Shown here piece by piece: positions 22,776 to 34,126 of a stretch of 64,000 nt of DNA. The notes beneath the pieces are model-generated. The model was not told the origin of the DNA. It did not search any database and saw nothing but the letters and a program-made list of their open reading frames with translations. The stretch spans positions 42,384,858 to 42,448,857 of the forward strand of contig CM055097.1 in NCBI GenBank assembly GCA_029204225.1, written 5' to 3'. How positions within the stretch are numbered: the stretch's first letter is position 1; the number at the start of each line of letters is the position of its first letter. This stretch comes from Diphasiastrum complanatum. Its lineage: Eukaryota > Streptophyta > Lycopodiopsida > Lycopodiales > Lycopodiaceae. The position numbers and the translations under genes are program-made.

Positions 22776-23125
22776 AAAACTAACTGCCTGATGTAAATCA
22801 TTAACTAAAATAGATCCAGTAATAGGTAATGCAAGAAGCTTTGAAGCAACCGCTCCTACAAACTGAGCCCGTCGAAGAATTGAAACCGCCTGTGAACGTT
22901 GTAATGCAATAGAAATATGCTGATGGTAGAAAGAAACAATGACGGAAGGTAAGTTAATGCTTTGTCCTTATCGTTTCACCATAAGCTCCGCACATAAAGA
23001 TAAAAAATCATTAAATTTCTTGTGAAGACAACCATACGTTTCCAAGGCAAAGGGGATAAAATCTTCACCGAGTGCACGATCATTATAATCTTGCTCCTTT
23101 TTGGAACTGTGTGAGATACAGCGGC
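22776..23125 (-). pseudogene. C-terminal tail of a non-LTR-type reverse transcriptase family
   Basis: The minus strand reads EDFIPFALETYGCLH, then KKFNDFLSLCAELMVKR, a stop, then LPSVIVSFYHQHISIALQRS and QAVSILRRAQFVG. I recall this pattern (FIPFA-x-ET-G-x-L, then a block ending in IALQRAQA) as the C-terminal end of a widespread plant RT-like ORF family of non-LTR type. The body of the RT is missing. A piece of what seems to be the same family lies at 61501-61850, also on the minus strand. Confidence 0.55.
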
Positions 23126-23349
23126 CCCTTGCGTGGTGGAAGAACAACGAAGGAGGTCTTGACAAGAGGGATCATAGGTCAACTCGTCGTCGAGAAGATT
23201 GCGAAGAAGGCCCTGGTAAAATGTGTGTCTGTTCTCGAACAACATGAAAACCACTATCATGAGCAATAGCAACAAGTGTCGAAAATCAGTGGGATAGCAG
23301 CGGAAGTAGAACAACGGACGGTTGTAGATCGGAAGTGCAACAGTTACCA

Positions 23350-23974
23350 GCAATAATCAAGATGAATAAACAATAGTAATGTTCAATAGAACAAAAACAG
23401 TAGTGTGGAAAAATGTACTCGTGATAAAACTCATAAGGTGAGAACATGGGCGTGAAGTTGATGAGCGCAATTCAGTGAGGCTCAGATATTTAGAGCTTTC
23501 GTCTCTATATAGATAACTAACTGAAAAGATATTTAACAAGGTATTATCAAGTCTTTCAGGTCAATGCTTTTCTACCTACTTAATTAATTACAGCCGCCTT
23601 GTAGTTGGTAACCGCCTTTTAAGTAATAAAGACTATATACAATTAGGTGAACTGCCATAAAGTCTTGGATCGACTTTTCTCTGATGACGAAATCAGATTG
23701 TCCGGTTTAGTCAGATTGTTCGGCCTAGTCCGATTTGTCGGCCGAGTCCGAATTGTCGGACTAGTCCGATTTGTCGGCTACCTCCTCTTGTCGGCTGCCT
23801 TAGAGTCAGAATTGTTGGTTGCCTCAGATTTGTTGGCTGGTTCAGATGTGTCGGCCGAGTCAGATTTGTCGGTTGAGATAGATTTGTAGGTCGAGTCAGA
23901 TTTGTCGGTTGAGTCAAAACTTTTCAGGATGCTCATTACCGAATGGATTTGGTCCTGAGCATAGAAATCCGACA
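23350..23974 (-). repeat. copia 3' LTR with internal tandem repeat (far end uncertain)
   Basis: It starts TGTCGGATTTCTATGC at 23974, directly after a polypurine tract (rc of 23975-23983) and the RNase H stop. It contains a TATA-like box (rc of 23505-23514) and, at about 23690-23920, a degenerate tandem array of a roughly 15-bp unit of the type CCGACAAATCTGACT. The array creates pentapeptide reading frames (QPTNL) that are not genes. The distal LTR end is not defined. Confidence 0.65.
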
Positions 23975-23981
23975 CTCCCCC

Positions 23982-24359
23982 TTAATGTGGATCTTGAAAA
24001 ACTTTGATCTTCAGATTTAGCATGCCGTTGAATTTGAGATGGTGCTCCTTTGATAGAGCTTTCGTGAAGTAATTTGCTGCCATAAGATCTATCCTACAGT
24101 AAACCAATGACACTTCCTTACTTTGCACTTTTTCTCTAAAGTAGTGATACCTGATTTCGATATGTTTGCTTCGAGAGTGAAATCTCGGATTTAGAGATAG
24201 TGCAATTGTGCGTTGATTGTCACAATAGATTGTCGTTGGATGTGGCTGAGCAAGGTCGATATCTGCAAGCAGGTTCCTTAGCCAAATTGCCTCCTTGGTA
24301 GCATTTGTGGCAACTATGTATTCTGATTCGGTCATCTTTATGTTTATTGGATTTGACAC
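23982..24359 (-). pseudogene. copia RNase H C-terminal fragment
   Basis: The open frame reads ESEYIVATNATKEAIWLRNL, CDNQRTIALSLNPRFHSRSK and HIEIRYHYFREKV, ending NLKIKVFQDPH before the polypurine tract. These are the hallmark copia RNase H end motifs. It is cut at 24360 where TGTTGGGATTGATC, an LTR-like start in the opposite orientation, begins. Confidence 0.85.
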
Positions 24360-24360
24360 T

Positions 24361-25065
24361 TGTTGGGATTGATCTTTATTATACTTTTTGTGACAGAAAA
24401 GAGAGAGAAAAAAGTAAGTTTTATGTTTGGTTGATTAGTGTTAATGGATTATAGTGCTAATCGTAGTATTAATTGAGGAATCATAACTATGTGCTTGAAT
24501 CTGAACTAGGCTATTGCTCTCATGGGAACGAATTTCCATGTGACAACAAGATAATCCTCTTCATCTCTTGATGCTTGATTGAGGTTGGATCTAGGTTGAA
24601 GTGGATAGGAAATACCTGCTACAATTTTGGCATCATTATCGTAAAGCTATGCCAATTTTTTATTTCCAGCATGATTATGATCCATGCTTGGATGTTAGCT
24701 TGTATTTAGGCATCTTGTCTTGGAATATTAGTGTTAAAATTATATTTTAGGATTAATTTTGAGAAGAATTTTTCTTGGTTTGTGTGGATTTATTGCTTAA
24801 AATATGTTTTGATTGTTAATCCATGAAGGCAAGACAAATCACCAATCCTAAGATCCATTTGGATCTGAAGAAACCAGCAAAACCATAAAAATCGTTCATT
24901 TTCTACAATTTTGGTGACAAAAAGAGACAAAATCTTCATTAGACATTGATAACTTTATGTTCCTTTGTAACCAACCTTCACCCACTTGCAAGCAGGAGCA
25001 TTCTGATGCAGTGAAGCTACAGATTGAAGTGCGAAGGTTACTTCTCAGCCAATTTTCAAAAACTG

Positions 25066-25098
<33 letters not shown>

Positions 25099-26002
25099 AC
25101 CAACAGAAGTGAAAAAGCCCCTAAAATCAGAAAATTGTCCATTGAATATTTTTTGTTCTAAAGTAATTCGTAATAATGGTAAATTTGGATTCTAAGCCTG
25201 AAGTTCAGTTACCCAACGTCCTATCGTTAGAAGAATTCCTCGTTTAGAATTGCAAAAGTATAATGGATTCTCTAATTCACAAAGCAATAAATCTAATCCA
25301 CCACTAATCAACAATGCATAAGAAAAGAAAACAAGAAACTAAGCTAATTCCACATCCACACATGAAAGAATGGAAGGGCATGATCATAAAAGCATTACTC
25401 AAGAAAACAAGAATGATCAAGGAGCTAGATGATTTCCAAAACTCGTGGAGGATCTTCTTATTCATAAACAAGAGTAGAGACAATACATGTAAAGCTCCCT
25501 CACAAGAGAGGAGATCTCTTAAATAAGCAAGAGAGGTGCTTAGGTGGAGCCCAAGTGGCAATTCCACAATTTCACAAATTACAAGTGGAATTACCTTCTC
25601 CACTAGAGGTCACTATCAAAAGGTAGCTCACTCTATTTTTTGAGAGGGGTCTACTAGTATTTCAAATGCCTATAAATATGGTCATTCCATCACTTGGGAT
25701 TCACCATGAGGCTCACACAATTTATATTTGTCATTCTAGATAGCATTTCTCGGCTCTCATTCTTCATCCTTCTCTTCTTCCTTAGAGACCTCCTCGGTCT
25801 AAGGTGAGATGTTATCTTGAAATAGCTTTGGCCCAATATCTTGGGGATTCATCAGAAAATCAGCCAACAATTTTCTACAAAAGAGTTTGTAAGGTCTTAA
25901 GCAAGCACCAAGGAGTTGGTATGCTAAGCTTAACTCTTTTTTACTTTCTCAAAATTTCATGATGAGTGAGTATGGTCATTCACTTTACTATAGATTTGTC
26001 AT
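24361..26002 (+). other. LTR-like and untranslated sequence with a poly-A run
   Basis: It starts TGTTGGGATTGATC, a copia-type LTR beginning, where it interrupts the neighbouring RNase H. A run of 31 A lies at 25066-25096. No coding domain is seen. It may be the 5' part of the element whose RT fragment follows, but no matching LTR end was found. Confidence 0.35.
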
Positions 26003-26660
26003 GTTACTATTCTTCTAATCTATATGGATGACATTATTTTGAGTGGAGGCAACAAGCAGTTTATTGATGATATCAAGTTTGAACTCAAAAAGGAGTTTCA
26101 GGTGCCTGATCTTGGTCTTTTACATTATATCTTGGGAATAGAGGTATTTAGAACTTCTCAATTTACATTCATATGTCAAGAGAAGTATGCCAATGCTATT
26201 CTAAAAACATTTCATATGGTAGATGCTAAATCTTGTGATACACCAATGGAGTCAAATTTATAGCTAACTATAAGAGGTAATGAAAGGTCCTTCGAGGAAA
26301 TTACTCTCTATAGGAAGCTAGTTGGTTCACTCATATATCTAACCATCACAAGACCTGATCCTAGCTATTGTATTGGTAGATTAAGCCAATTTGTGCAAAA
26401 TCTTAATGTGGAGCATTGGAAGCTAGGCAAGAGGGTATTGAGATCCATCTTGGGAACAAGAGATTTTGGCATTGTTTATGGAGGATCATCACTTAACTTG
26501 TTTGGAATTTTAGATTGCACATACTATTTTTATAGGTGATGGAGCTATCTCTTGGATGTCAAAGAAACAAGCTACTATCTCATTGTCATCTAGTGGCTAA
26601 ATGACATTGTGGATGCTATAAATAACTATACCTACATGGAGAACAGATCATTGTATTCTC
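26003..26660 (+). pseudogene. copia RT/RNase H fragment
   Basis: It begins mid-palm with VTILLIYMDDIILSG (catalytic YMDD), then FQVPDLGLLHYILGIEV, CDTPMESNL, a stop, YRKLVGSLIYLTITRPD and, near 26550, ISWMSKKQATISLSSS. Everything upstream of the YMDD and the end of RNase H are lost. Several stops and frameshifts are present. Confidence 0.85.
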
Positions 26661-26942
26661 TTATGATGTGGAGAATTCATCTTTGTTGATTCTATGTCCA
26701 TCTCTTGTGAATTTCTCATGACATCTTGAGTTTCTATGTGTAGAATTTTGATTTTCTTGTTAATCTAGCATTCACACATGTGGATATTGTATTGTACTGT
26801 TGTTGTATGGATAGGGACAATACTAAGTCAGATCTAAGTGTTTATGATTAGATCTTGATGCATTTCTAAATTCTACCATGCATAAACTAGTTATTTCTAA
26901 GTTGTTGATGAATCTAGATGTGTGATCAAACTTGGCTAAAGA

Positions 26943-27612
26943 TTATTGATGAACTAAATGTGTTTTGATCTTTGATTTTCTGCATTTTCTAGTTGAAGGA
27001 ATAAAAACTTTGTAAGTCTTGCTTACCTCACTATAACCAACAAAATTAACTTTCTTTGAAGATGGATCCTCCTTGATTCTATCATCAAGAGTTATGTTGA
27101 TATAGCAAATGCATACAAATTTTTTGAAATACTTGACACTCGGCCTTCTACCAAGCAACATCTCAAAAGGGGTTTTTACATCCAATATTGCACTCGGCCA
27201 CGTATTGCATACAAAATTAGCACACAACATAGCTTGATCCCAAAAAGATTTAGGAAGATTTACACCTAAGGCTTTGGCTTCTTCACAGAGAGTTCTATTC
27301 TTCCTCTTGGCCACTCCATTTTGTTTTGGTGTCCTTGGGCTTGTGTACTCCCTCTTGATGCATCAAAAAATGCCTTGAACTTGGTAGAAATGTACTCACA
27401 ACCATTTTCACTCCTCAAGCACTTGATCTTGGTATAGAATTGGATCTCCCTTGCAATCTTGAACTTGAAAAAGAAATGAAACATCTCATCTTTGTTTTTA
27501 CTAGATAAACCCAACAAAATCTACTAAAGTCATCAATAAAAGTCACATACATTTTAGCACCTTCATTGCTAATTGTAGTAACACCATGAATATCTGAATG
27601 CACAATTTGAAA
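26943..27612 (-). pseudogene. copia integrase core fragment
   Basis: The minus strand reads FQIVHSDIHGVTTIS (first Asp), VTFIDDFSRFCWVYL, CLRSENGCEYIS (second Asp site changed to Glu), then RKNRTLCEEAKAL and FWDQAMLCANFVCN, ending with the C-terminal GYSEVSKTYKVF block. Three different frames are needed. The left neighbour is unrelated intergenic sequence. Confidence 0.82.
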
Positions 27613-27651
27613 ATCGATTAGTAGATTAGTAAGAAGGAGAATAATCCAACA
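27613..27651 (-). repeat. truncated copia LTR start
   Basis: TGTTGGATTATTCTCC follows a purine tract (rc of 27652-27660). Only about 40 bp remain before integrase sequence of another copy, marking a junction of two copia relics. Confidence 0.6.
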
Positions 27652-27660
27652 CTTCCCCTT

Positions 27661-29815
27661 AATTTGAATCCTTGAATGCCTTGACCTTCAAACTTAGTTC
27701 TACACAGAATCTTCTGCGTGCTTTCAAACTTAATGCTTTGGTAAAAATATGACCTCTTCGTTGAGAACTTTGCTTCTAACAAAATGATACTTTAGTTCAA
27801 TGTGCTTACTCCTAGAATGAAATTTTAGGGTTGGCTGATAAAGCAATGGCACTTTGATAATCACAAAATAATGTCGTCGGAGCATATTGATTCAGATCGA
27901 TATCTGAGAGTAAGTTCCCCAATCAAATTGCTTCCTTTGTAGCTTGAGAGGCTGCGATATACTTTGATTCAGTGAAAGAAAGAGCTATTGAAGATTGCTT
28001 GTGACTGTTCTAGGAAATTGGATCATTGTTGAGGAAGAATGTAAATCCGGAAGTGGATTTATGAGTGTCTACATCTTTTGCCCAACTTGCATCTGTGTGA
28101 CCACTAAGTAAATTGAGTTTGTCATTGCCGACTGTTCCATAACAAATGCAAAAGTCCATAGTAGCTCAAAGATATCTCATGACTCTGATAAGAGCCTTCC
28201 AATGTGTTACACCAGAATTAGTCATAACTGACTGCAAAAGCTATGTCTGGCATGGTACAAATCATGGCGTACATAAGAGATCCTATAATAGAATGGTAAG
28301 GATACTCACGCATCTGCTGTTTCTCATGAATTGTTTGGGGATGCTGGTCCTTTGACAATTTGAGACCTGGTTCCATTGGTGAGAGAGCTAACTTGCAATT
28401 AATCAGATTATATCTGACTAACATGTTGTAGATGTATCTCTGTTGTGTAATGTAGACCAACTTCTGTTTTCTGTCTCTCTGGATTTGTATACCAAGGCAG
28501 AAATGAGCTTTGTCCAAATTGGTCATGTCAAATTCGGAAGATAGAATTGTCTTGGCCTCTTTTATCAGATCGGTACTGTTGTTGAAAATCAATGTATCAT
28601 CCACGTATAAACTGATAATGATAAAAGGCTGTTGCACTGCTTTGAAGTAAATATTTGGATCTGAAGAGCTAGGTGTGTGGCCATGATCAATAAGAAAAGT
28701 ATTGATCCTTTGAAACCATGCTCGAGCAGATTGCTTCAAACCATAAAGTGTCTTATGGATTTTACACGCATGATTGTGTTTACCCTTAATAATATAACCT
28801 TCGGATTACACCATGTAAATGTCTTCTTTGATAACTCCATTGAGATATGTTGTCTGTACATCCATTTGATGTATTTCCAAATCTGTTGCAACGACAAATG
28901 ATAGCAAAAGTCAAATAGAAAAATGCTTGACTACTAAACTGAAGGTCTTAGTGCAATCGACATTGTATACCTGAGAAAATCCTCTGGCGACAAGTCATGC
29001 CTTTCTCCTGTTGATGCTTCCATCTACATTGTACTTGACTTTGAAAATCCATTTGTAATCAACTACGTTTCTACTAACAGGTAATTTGACAATTATTCAT
29101 GTCTGGTTCTTGATAAGAGATGAATACTCTTTATCCATAGCTTCTTTTCAGGGATCTGAATCAGGCTAATTGAGTGGACAGACGTCGGTTCCTGAACAAG
29201 GTAGGGTGCAGACTCGTCGATATACCAATTAGGTGGTTTGCTTGCTCTTGAAGATCTTATGGGTAATAGAGGAAGTTGATCATTTCCATCATACAGTAGT
29301 TGTTGAACTGCAACATCATCATCTTTTGATTCGTCGTTGATTTGTTGTTCGTCAAAAGTAGAAGAGCTTGGACCTTCAATGGGAATAGTCGACTGAGAAA
29401 CTGGAAAGTTTAATATGTCAAGAGAATCTGACAGGTCGACTACATGGGGACTGCCTTTTCCTTTGAGGTCTTGAAACAGATCTTTGATGAAGATGACATC
29501 CCAGCTAATGAATATTTTCAACTCAATGGGATCGAACAACTTGGCTTGATTTGAGTTAGTGTACCTGATGAAAATACATTTGATACTTTGGAAGGCGAGC
29601 TTCTTCCTGAGATCACGAGGTATCTGCGCAAAAGCAGTACATCCAAAAACTCGTAGGTTTGATAAAGAGGGTTTGGTACTTGTCCAAACTTCGAATGGTG
29701 TTTTGTCTGAGAGACCTTTAGTAGGACATCTGTTCTGAATATAGGTTGTTGTTGAAACAGCTTCAGTCCAGAAGGACTTCAGAAGTGTCGCATGTGATAA
29801 CATGCACTTTGAACC
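27661..29815 (-). pseudogene. copia pol relic: integrase end, RT and RNase H
   Basis: The minus strand from 29815 down gives the integrase end (CMLSHATLLKSFWTEAVSTT, TPFEVWTSTKPSLSNLRVFG), a variable hinge, then RT with FIIISLYVDDTLIF near 28600, FDMTNLDKAHFCLGIQIQRD and GSLMYAMICTMPDIAFAVS, and a damaged RNase H before the purine tract at 27652-27660. The same family, in the opposite orientation, forms 55113-57960. The integrase N-terminal part is replaced at about 29815 by unrelated sequence. Confidence 0.85.
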
Positions 29816-30187
29816 TCCATCTCCATCTTGCCACAAGATATCATCAACACTTGATGACTTGGCCATGAGTGAGTGACATAATGAACCTCCAATAGCTTCA
29901 TTTCCATCAGCAAAACCAGCCAAGAATGCTAGTACAACTCCAACAATAAGATATTGCAAGACAATGTAGCTAGTTTTACCACATCTTGACAATTTGCACA
30001 CATCCACATGAAATAGCTCAAACATGAGATATAACAAGTAAAGTAAACTTGAAAAACACTTCCTTGTTGCTCCTTTGACCTTACTTGAGTCTTCAATAAG
30101 CTGCAAAAACAGATCCATGACATCTTTGCCAAATAACCTTCCTTTGATGCTCTTGACTAGCTCCAAATTGCCAACTTCTTTTTGCAT
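29093..30187 (-). pseudogene. 364-codon chimeric ORF across a copia junction
   Basis: The frame stays open across the join at about 29815. Its C-terminal two thirds is copia integrase C-terminal region. Its N-terminal third (MQKEVGNLELVKSIKGRL; SSLLYLLYLMFELFH; VLAFLAGFADGNEAIGG) is not integrase; it loosely resembles a mutated copia RNase H (family form LxGYADAD). The frame is probably open by chance after recombination rather than by selection. Confidence 0.5.
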
Positions 30188-30371
30188 TGTTGAAGCCCTT
30201 TGAGACCAACCTCTTGATCATCAACATGACCATCAAAGTCATTGAACAAACTTTGGTTTCCAGATCCATTACTTGATTTTTCAATATGAAAACCATGAGA
30301 ACCAATATCCACTTGCATAGCATCATCTACACAAGAAAATTCTCCAAAACATGTGAGTAAAGCAAAGTGAG

Positions 30372-31667
30372 TCACTTCCACTTGCTTACCTTTCTCTTGA
30401 TCATCAAAGATATCAAAAATATAAATATTTTCAGACCTGAACCTCTGGAAATACTTCCTCTCAAAATATGATCCAGATCCAACAAGATCTCATCAATGCT
30501 TGATCTCGAACTTCCACAAAGGTTAGTGAAAACAATGTCATCAACACCATCATAAATCAAAAGATAGATTCCAAACTTTCCATCCAACATGAAGTAGAGT
30601 AGGCGAAGATGAGTATAAAACCTAATAAATCCAGCCAACTTGAGTCCATAAAGACCCTTAATAAGCTCACCAATGAGATCTCCCTTGCCTTGAAGAAATT
30701 GCCTCTTGATTTGCTCCATGTAGTCTTCTCCAACCAACCTTTTGTCATTTCGATCATGAGTGATCGATTCACAATCATAGAATCCTTTGAGTTGATGAAG
30801 AGATGTGAGATCCATGCCTTGGATCTTCCCAAAAACCAATCTTCCATTGCTCTTTCCTTCATGAGACTCCCTCTTAATGATTGCATCATAAGAAGTAGAA
30901 ACCTCAAAGACATTGGAAGCCATGAAAAAAATGATTAGTACCTTCAACATAAGGATGATTGAAGTACTCTCTTTTTTCAAACAAGAACTTCTATTCAATG
31001 TTTTAGGTAATGACTCATTTGATAATGATTCTCCCTCACTATCATTCACAATGACATCATTCAAAGTACATCCTACTTTGAACTCTTCACATGCTTCTCT
31101 TCTTCTTGACTTGTGACTATCCCCTTCACCAAGTCTCTTGATAGAATCATTTGATCTATTCTCTTTATGAAGACAGGTGACTCCACTTGCTACAAAAATG
31201 ACTTTCTTGGACTCATCATAAAAGAATGTAGAAGAACCACCTCCTTCATGCATGCACCTAGCAACATCTTTTTCCATATGATCAAAGAAATCATTAACAA
31301 CAATCTTTTCTATGGAAGAACCTTCACCACCTCCATTGATGAAGTTAGCTCTTTCCTTACCTTTTGCATGCTTGCACTTGCCACGAAGAACCATTGAAAC
31401 ACCATCATCATCCTCAAGACTAGCCAAGTTAGCACAAAGATGAACATCTCCAAGAAGCATATTAGATCTTGACCTAGATCTAGCATAAGGAAGCTTTTTA
31501 GACTTTGCATAAGATCCACCAATCTTATTGATGCTAAAAGGTAACTTTGGAAAGTTGAGACCAATCTCCTTTTCCATTCCATCCTTTTTGTTAGCCATAA
31601 CAAAAGCATCAAGCTTGAAAAGTCTACCTTGTCTATTGATAGAATGTTTCGGCTTGTGTGAGTTCAT
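30372..31667 (-). pseudogene. 431-codon ORF: unknown N-terminus fused to a decayed copia RT
   Basis: It is the longest minus-strand ORF in the repeat zone. The C-terminal third has RT blocks in the right order but altered: GEDYMEQIKRQFLQGKGDL, ELIKGLYGLKLAGFIRFY (family KxLYGLKQAGRxWY) and LLIYDGVDDIVFTNL (family LLxxYVDDI), where the catalytic YVDD has become G-VDD with inserted residues. The first 250 residues (FPKLPFSINKIGGSYAKSKK; HLCANLASLEDDDGVSM; DHMEKDVARCMHEGGGSSTF) match nothing I know. It may be a captured sequence or a scrambled copia. Confidence 0.45.
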
Positions 31668-31907
31668 ATAGGTGATTGGATCTAAGTTTTGTAAATTCTT
31701 GGAGTGTCAAGGTTGTTTGATCCTGGGAAGATCAACTCTTTACATTGACTAGATTTTGGTGTGGTTTGGTTCTGGGATTTGCAATATAGACCTCTTTGGA
31801 TCTTGCTAGCATCTTGAATTGTGTTCAAAACAAATTTTTTGGAAGTCACATATTCATCTCTAGAGTCACTTCACACGTGTGAGTTAAGTGCTCATTACTT
31901 GCTCATC

Positions 31908-32285
31908 ATGGCATCAATAGGATCATACCTATTGGAAGCAAGTGAGAAATTGACTCCATCTAACTACTACACATGGAAAGTTAAAATGGAATCCATCTTG
32001 GTGCTTCAATATCTCATTGATATAGTGAGTGGGGTTGAGGAAGAGCCTCAAAACCTACAATGGGGCCACTATATTCAAGAAGAGATTCAAAGGATGGCTT
32101 TGCATTGCATCAAAATGAATGTGTCTAATGAGCTCCTTAGGGAGATAGGAGCATGCATCTCAGCCAAGGCATGGGATACCTTGCAAACAATCTATGAATC
32201 CAAAAATACTTCAAGGCTTCTCACTTTGAGAAACCAAATTAACCAAAGTTTCCAAAACAAGGGAGAGAGTGCCCAAAATTATGTA
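31908..32285 (+). pseudogene. copia gag N-terminal fragment
   Basis: From the ATG at 31908 it reads MASIGSYLLEASEKLTPSNY, YTWKVKMESIL, then CISAKAWDTLQTIYES and RLLTLRNQINQSFQNKGES, the standard plant copia gag (UBN2-type) pattern. At about 32285 it runs into a second, different gag. Confidence 0.8.
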
Positions 32286-33508
32286 TTGAGGACCTTCGGA
32301 TTACAATAGGGAGGAGCGAAGGTTTATTTCCCTGGGTGGATGGCACATAAGAGATGCCTACGACATCAGGCAAGGAGCTACGCGAGTGGAGGGAGAAAAA
32401 TGACAAGGCAGTAGCCTTGCTGTCTTCATCGATCGAAGATAGTCTCACACTTGACCTGGCTACACTCTCCAAATCTAAGGAGATGTGGGATGCATTGCTC
32501 ACCAAATTTTAGACGAAATCACGAAGTCAAATCATGATGCTGGAAGATCAACTGACGAATCTACAGTGGGATGAAAAAGACCTCACTTCTTTCGTGAGAA
32601 AGATGAAGGATCTGTTTCTATCACTACACAACTCTGGAGCAGAGAATGCAGTATCAGCTGAGAAGTAGCTCACGTACCTGTTTAGAGCATTATCCAGATC
32701 ATTCCAGACAATGAGAACCCTGCTCACGAAAGATCCTACCATGAACCTCAAAAAGGCGATTGTCGATATTCGAGAGGAAGTCAAGGCCAGAGAAAATCTT
32801 GATCACAAGGATGGCTCTGACCAGGCCCTCTACGGCAACAAAGAAAAATCCAAGAAACAATTTAAACCTAAGAGGGAGTCGAATCAGAGACAGGATCGTG
32901 ATCAGCAAGTAGAGGGGACCAGCAAAGGCAACTGGAAGAGCAAAGGGAGGTCGAAGCAGTAGGGTGCAGACAAGAAGACTTGCGTGAGATGCAAAAGAGA
33001 CGGGCATACAGTTGATACATGCTGGCTCAATCCCAAGATTGAGTGTATTCACTGTCACAAGAAGGGTCACGCAGCCATGGATTGCCGCCAGAACCTGAGA
33101 AACAAATCAGCACATAACAGACTAGAGAACAGCAACAGTTCATCCTATGTTGAGGAGCCCAAGAGCTAAAAGATGGGCAAAGAAAGAACGAACAGAAACT
33201 GCTGAAGATGTGTGTGCAGCATCAACATATGACACACATGAGGTGATTCTAAATTCAGGAGCCACCTCACACTTCGTGACATCAAGACGAATAATGTCTG
33301 ATTTCAGAAGTGTAGATCCTTCAAGATTCATAGTTCTTGGAGATGGATCTAAGCATCATTGGAACAATATTGGTTCACTATGGCTCAACACCAATGGTAG
33401 AGATAGACGACTCGAAGACGTTCTGTTCGTGCCTACACTGCAACAAGACTTGCTTTCTAGCACAAGCAGCTTGAAACCAGAAAATGTTATTAGAAGGCTT
33501 GCTAAATA
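32286..33508 (+). pseudogene. second copia gag with two zinc knuckles, plus protease
   Basis: It begins inside a gag (GRSEGLFPWVDGT, a stop, then ELREWREKNDKAVALLSSSI and SKSKEMWDALLTKF). A basic linker is followed by two zinc knuckles in tandem, CVRCKRDGHTVDTC and CIHCHKKGHAAMDC, and then a protease box HEVILNSGATSHFVTS (family DSGA, Asp changed to Asn) and DVLFVPTLQQDLLS. Stops are at about 32512, 32666, 32960 and 33167. The frame ends where the next family block, as found at 55113, would start; the two may be halves of one family. Confidence 0.85.
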
Positions 33509-33558
33509 AGCGTGACCCCCTTTGTTAGAAATCCATAAATCATAATATGGATGGACAG

Positions 33559-33610
33559 ATCCAAAGCTAGGACCTCCCTCATACCGGATGGGATGCCTAC
33601 CACTGAGCTA
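33559..33610 (-). repeat. tRNA-derived sequence (SINE-like or tRNA relic)
   Basis: The minus strand reads TAGCTCAGTGGTAG (rc of 33597-33610), a perfect tRNA D-arm and RNA polymerase III A box. About 25 bases later comes GGTCCTAGCTTTGGATC, a decayed T-arm or B box. The acceptor stems do not pair, so it is not an intact tRNA gene. A tRNA-derived SINE head is the best alternative. Confidence 0.4.
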
Positions 33611-34085
33611 TCTACATGTTTGATAGTTCTCTCTACAGTGTAGATTGATATTCCAACCTTAACAGCACAGACCAGCACAAGAGCAATCATAACATACAAC
33701 TAATTAATAACCTAGAGTTTGCAATCTTTTTGGAACCTCAAAAATCGAATCATTAATAAATGGGTTTTGGAACTTTATGATGATTTTAAAAGCCTATGCC
33801 CTTTCTAATGATAGAATTCATTAATGACTTTTTATCATAGGGACTATGTTGTCACAGTGTTATTGGTGGACATTTTACGGTCCCAAATTTTCATTCATAG
33901 CTTCACAGATGTATGGCAGTGATTAACAAGAAAAGGCCATAAATATAAGAGCCCCATATCATTTGTTAGAAATTGTGAACTCCTGCAACTTTGTCACGAA
34001 GCAAAGCGAAGCGAAAGTGAACATACATCGAAAACCCTAAAGAACGAAACGACACAAAAAAAAAACAATTCGCATTGCCATATGG

Positions 34086-34126
34086 CAGCTCGACGAGCGT
34101 GGTGTATTGTACACCACGCTCAGCTG
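34086..34126. repeat. perfect 12-bp-arm hairpin with outer arms
   Basis: GAGCGTGGTGTA (34095-34106), loop TTG, then its exact complement (34110-34121). An outer CAGCT/AGCTG pair at 34086-34090 and 34122-34126 extends it after a 4-base bulge. It is GC-rich in an AT-rich setting. Confidence 0.92.

Noticed and set aside
32239-33070. Minus-strand ORFs of 78-123 codons
   Set aside because: Antisense shadows of the copia gag; no domain.
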